From Bacteroidota bacterium (lineage in GTDB: Bacteria > Bacteroidota > Ignavibacteria > UBA10030 > BY39), in the NCBI GenBank assembly GCA_018830765.1, contig JAHJRJ010000249.1, forward strand, positions 1-7,143: 7,143 bases of DNA, given 5' to 3'. The position numbers and the translations under genes were made by a program. Positions 5,602-7,143 of this stretch are shown one piece after another. Under the pieces are notes generated by a model. It did not search any database. It was given only the letters and a program-made list of their open reading frames with translations, and was not told the origin of the DNA. Position 1 is the first letter of the stretch; every line of letters begins with the position of its first letter.

Positions 5602-7143
5602 CTACTTCATCTTAGGCATGTTTTTAGTGAGCTTGCTTATTATACCGCCAGTTTTTTTCTTCGGCTCTACTTTTCTTAACGGCTCGTCTTTATGTTTTCT
5701 TGTAACGTAAACCTGCTGGACAATCGAAAGCAGATTAAACATAAAATAATATAAATTCAATCCCGAAGGGAAGGAGTTGAATAACAGTGTCAGCAATATC
5801 GGCATCATATAAACCATCATCTTCTGACGCGGATCTTTAACAGTCATCTTTTGCTGGATGAACATCGTTATTCCCATCATCAAAGCCAAGCCGCTGACAT
5901 CTGTGATATTAAATATGGGGATTGCAAAAGGGAGCGTTACGGCAACATCGGGTATCGACAGATCATTTATCCACCAGATGAAGTTTGCTTGACGAAGTTG
6001 TATCGCCGAACCGAAAACCGTCCACAGCGCATACAGAATAGGCATCTGCAATAATAGCGGTAAACATCCCCCCGCCGGATTAACGCCATACTCTTTGTAT
6101 AAATTCATCACCGCTTTATTCATCTTTTGCGGGTCTTCTTTGTATTTGGTTTTTACTTCTTCAATCATCGGTTGAAGTTGTTGCATTTTCTGCATCGACC
6201 TCAAACTGGTCTTCGATAGTGGGTGGAGGAGTAGTTTGATGAGGATCGAAAAGACAATAATAACAAGACCGTAATTTGGAATAAACCAGTGTAAAAACTC
6301 CAGCAGCGGAATTATAAAATATTCGGAAATTGGACGGATGAGCCATACCCAACCTAAACTCATCATTTGGTCAAGGTGTACGTCATAGCTTTTTATAATG
6401 TCGAAATCGAGAGGCCCTAAAAACAGCGTGAATGATGACTCGTTATCTTTGCTGCTGCGGAAAGGCATTTTCATCGCTATGTTATAGGTCTCTTTCATCC
6501 CGTGATACGGCATCTTTTTGTGATTGCCTTCTAAATAAGCCCCTTCGCTTTTTTTATCTTTCGATATAATCGCAACGGCGAAATATTTAGTTTTTGTAGC
6601 TATCCACTGTGTATTTCCGCTGATATTCAATTTCACAGGATCGTCTGAGGTTGCATCGATTTCAGCTAATTCACCGCCCGAATAAGCAAACGCCTTTGCG
6701 TTGTGCGATTCGTCCACACTGTTCCGTTCCGCATAGCGTAAACCGTTCTCCCAGATAACCTGATACTCAAAATTGGATATAACCGGTTCCATTTTTACAA
6801 ATTTATAATCAACATCTATAGAGTAAGAGCCGTTTCTGAATATTAAAACTTTCTCAATATAACCACCACCTTCGGCTTTTAAACGCAGCGTAACTTTATT
6901 TTCCGAATCACCTTTGACCTCCACCTTCTGCCAAGGTTGATAATCAGTTTCAAAGTAAAGATATCGTGTTTCGATTAGTTTGCCGTCCGAAGATGCAAAT
7001 AGCAAACTAAAGTCGCCGCCTTTTTCGAAATCGACAAGCTGAACTAAATTTTCCCGATCCCACGCTTTATAATGTTTTAATTCCCATTTTCTAATCAAGC
7101 CGCCTTTTGATGTAATTTCGGTGGTGTAAAAATCTGTTTCGAC
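5602..7143 (-). CDS. yidC: Membrane protein insertase YidC (5' end outside the window)
   Basis: YidC inserts and folds inner-membrane proteins, alone or with SecYEG. The frame stays open to the window edge: 15 codons (VETDFYTTEITSKGG) precede the TTG at 7098, and they match the conserved opening of the YidC periplasmic domain. TTG is therefore not the start; 513 residues are visible, and the signal-anchor helix is missing. The periplasmic beta domain runs to about visible residue 250, ending in FLGPLDFDIIKSY. The insertase core follows: GWVWLIRPISEYF, a first core helix with IVFSILIKLLLHPLS, a cytoplasmic coiled-coil hairpin (QKMQQLQP to KEYGVNPAGG), then CLPLLLQMPI, LRQANFIWW and FPSGLNLYY, and a Lys-rich C-terminal tail of about 30 residues. 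Lys replaces the groove Arg known from E. coli and Bacillus, which I recall as common in Bacteroidota. It converges with the upstream plus-strand gene. Confidence 0.95.
   Translation of the reverse strand, partial: VETDFYTTEITSKGGLIRKWELKHYKAWDRENLVQLVDFEKGGDFSLLFASSDGKLIETRYLYFETDYQPWQKVEVKGDSENKVTLRLKAEGGGYIEKVLIFRNGSYSIDVDYKFVKMEPVISNFEYQVIWENGLRYAERNSVDESHNAKAFAYSGGELAEIDATSDDPVKLNISGNTQWIATKTKYFAVAIISKDKKSEGAYLEGNHKKMPYHGMKETYNIAMKMPFRSSKDNESSFTLFLGPLDFDIIKSYDVHLDQMMSLGWVWLIRPISEYFIIPLLEFLHWFIPNYGLVIIVFSILIKLLLHPLSKTSLRSMQKMQQLQPMIEEVKTKYKEDPQKMNKAVMNLYKEYGVNPAGGCLPLLLQMPILYALWTVFGSAIQLRQANFIWWINDLSIPDVAVTLPFAIPIFNITDVSGLALMMGITMFIQQKMTVKDPRQKMMVYMMPILLTLLFNSFPSGLNLYYFMFNLLSIVQQVYVTRKHKDEPLRKVEPKKKTGGIISKLTKNMPKMK

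Noticed and set aside
7096..7098. TTG as the start of yidC
   Set aside because: The frame is open for 15 more codons to the window edge, and those codons encode conserved YidC sequence; the gene is cut by the window.

Overview
The window looks like chromosomal DNA from a member of the Bacteroidota/Ignavibacteriota (FCB) side of the bacterial tree, probably an uncultured or metagenomic ignavibacterium-like lineage. Three things point that way: moderately AT-rich DNA; a promoter of the Bacteroidota type (TTG, 20 nt, TAACTTTG) before one gene; and a YidC insertase whose usual intramembrane Arg position is Lys. Ribosome binding sites of AGGAG type are visible before several genes. The lineage is an inference and cannot be fixed without a search.

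Layout, left to right. An inositol-monophosphatase-family gene (SuhB type) lies on the minus strand (94-876). A 337-bp divergent spacer follows, carrying short GATTGAAAA repeats, a small hairpin and the promoter. A plus-strand cluster then begins: an M24-family metallopeptidase of the Xaa-Pro aminopeptidase/dipeptidase type (1214-2389) and, 31 nt later, a 12-helix proton-coupled oligopeptide (POT/MFS) transporter (2421-3689). Together these suggest uptake of small peptides and cytoplasmic cleavage of proline-containing ones. Overlapping the transporter stop is a short chimeric ORF (3679-4227). Its first ~37 residues resemble the N-terminus of the gene at 4668, and its remainder is the last third (helices 9-12) of a second POT transporter. 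A 440-bp spacer dense with hairpins, inverted repeats and 9-10-nt periodic repeats follows. It leads to a 299-residue protein with a probable winged-helix region, tentatively AlkZ/YcaQ-related (4668-5567). The window closes with a convergent minus-strand yidC (5602-7143) whose 5' end lies outside.

The most notable point is the chimera. The order transporter, start of an AlkZ-like gene, end of a transporter, AlkZ-like gene is what would remain if a two-gene module (POT transporter plus AlkZ-like gene) had been present twice and an internal deletion had fused the first AlkZ-like gene to the second transporter. The repeat-rich spacer is the other item of interest: it holds several hairpins of the form word, short loop, reverse complement, and one similar hairpin sits inside the 3' end of the 4668 gene. 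I see no CRISPR array, no rRNA or tRNA gene, no transposase, and no clear new defence or biosynthetic system.
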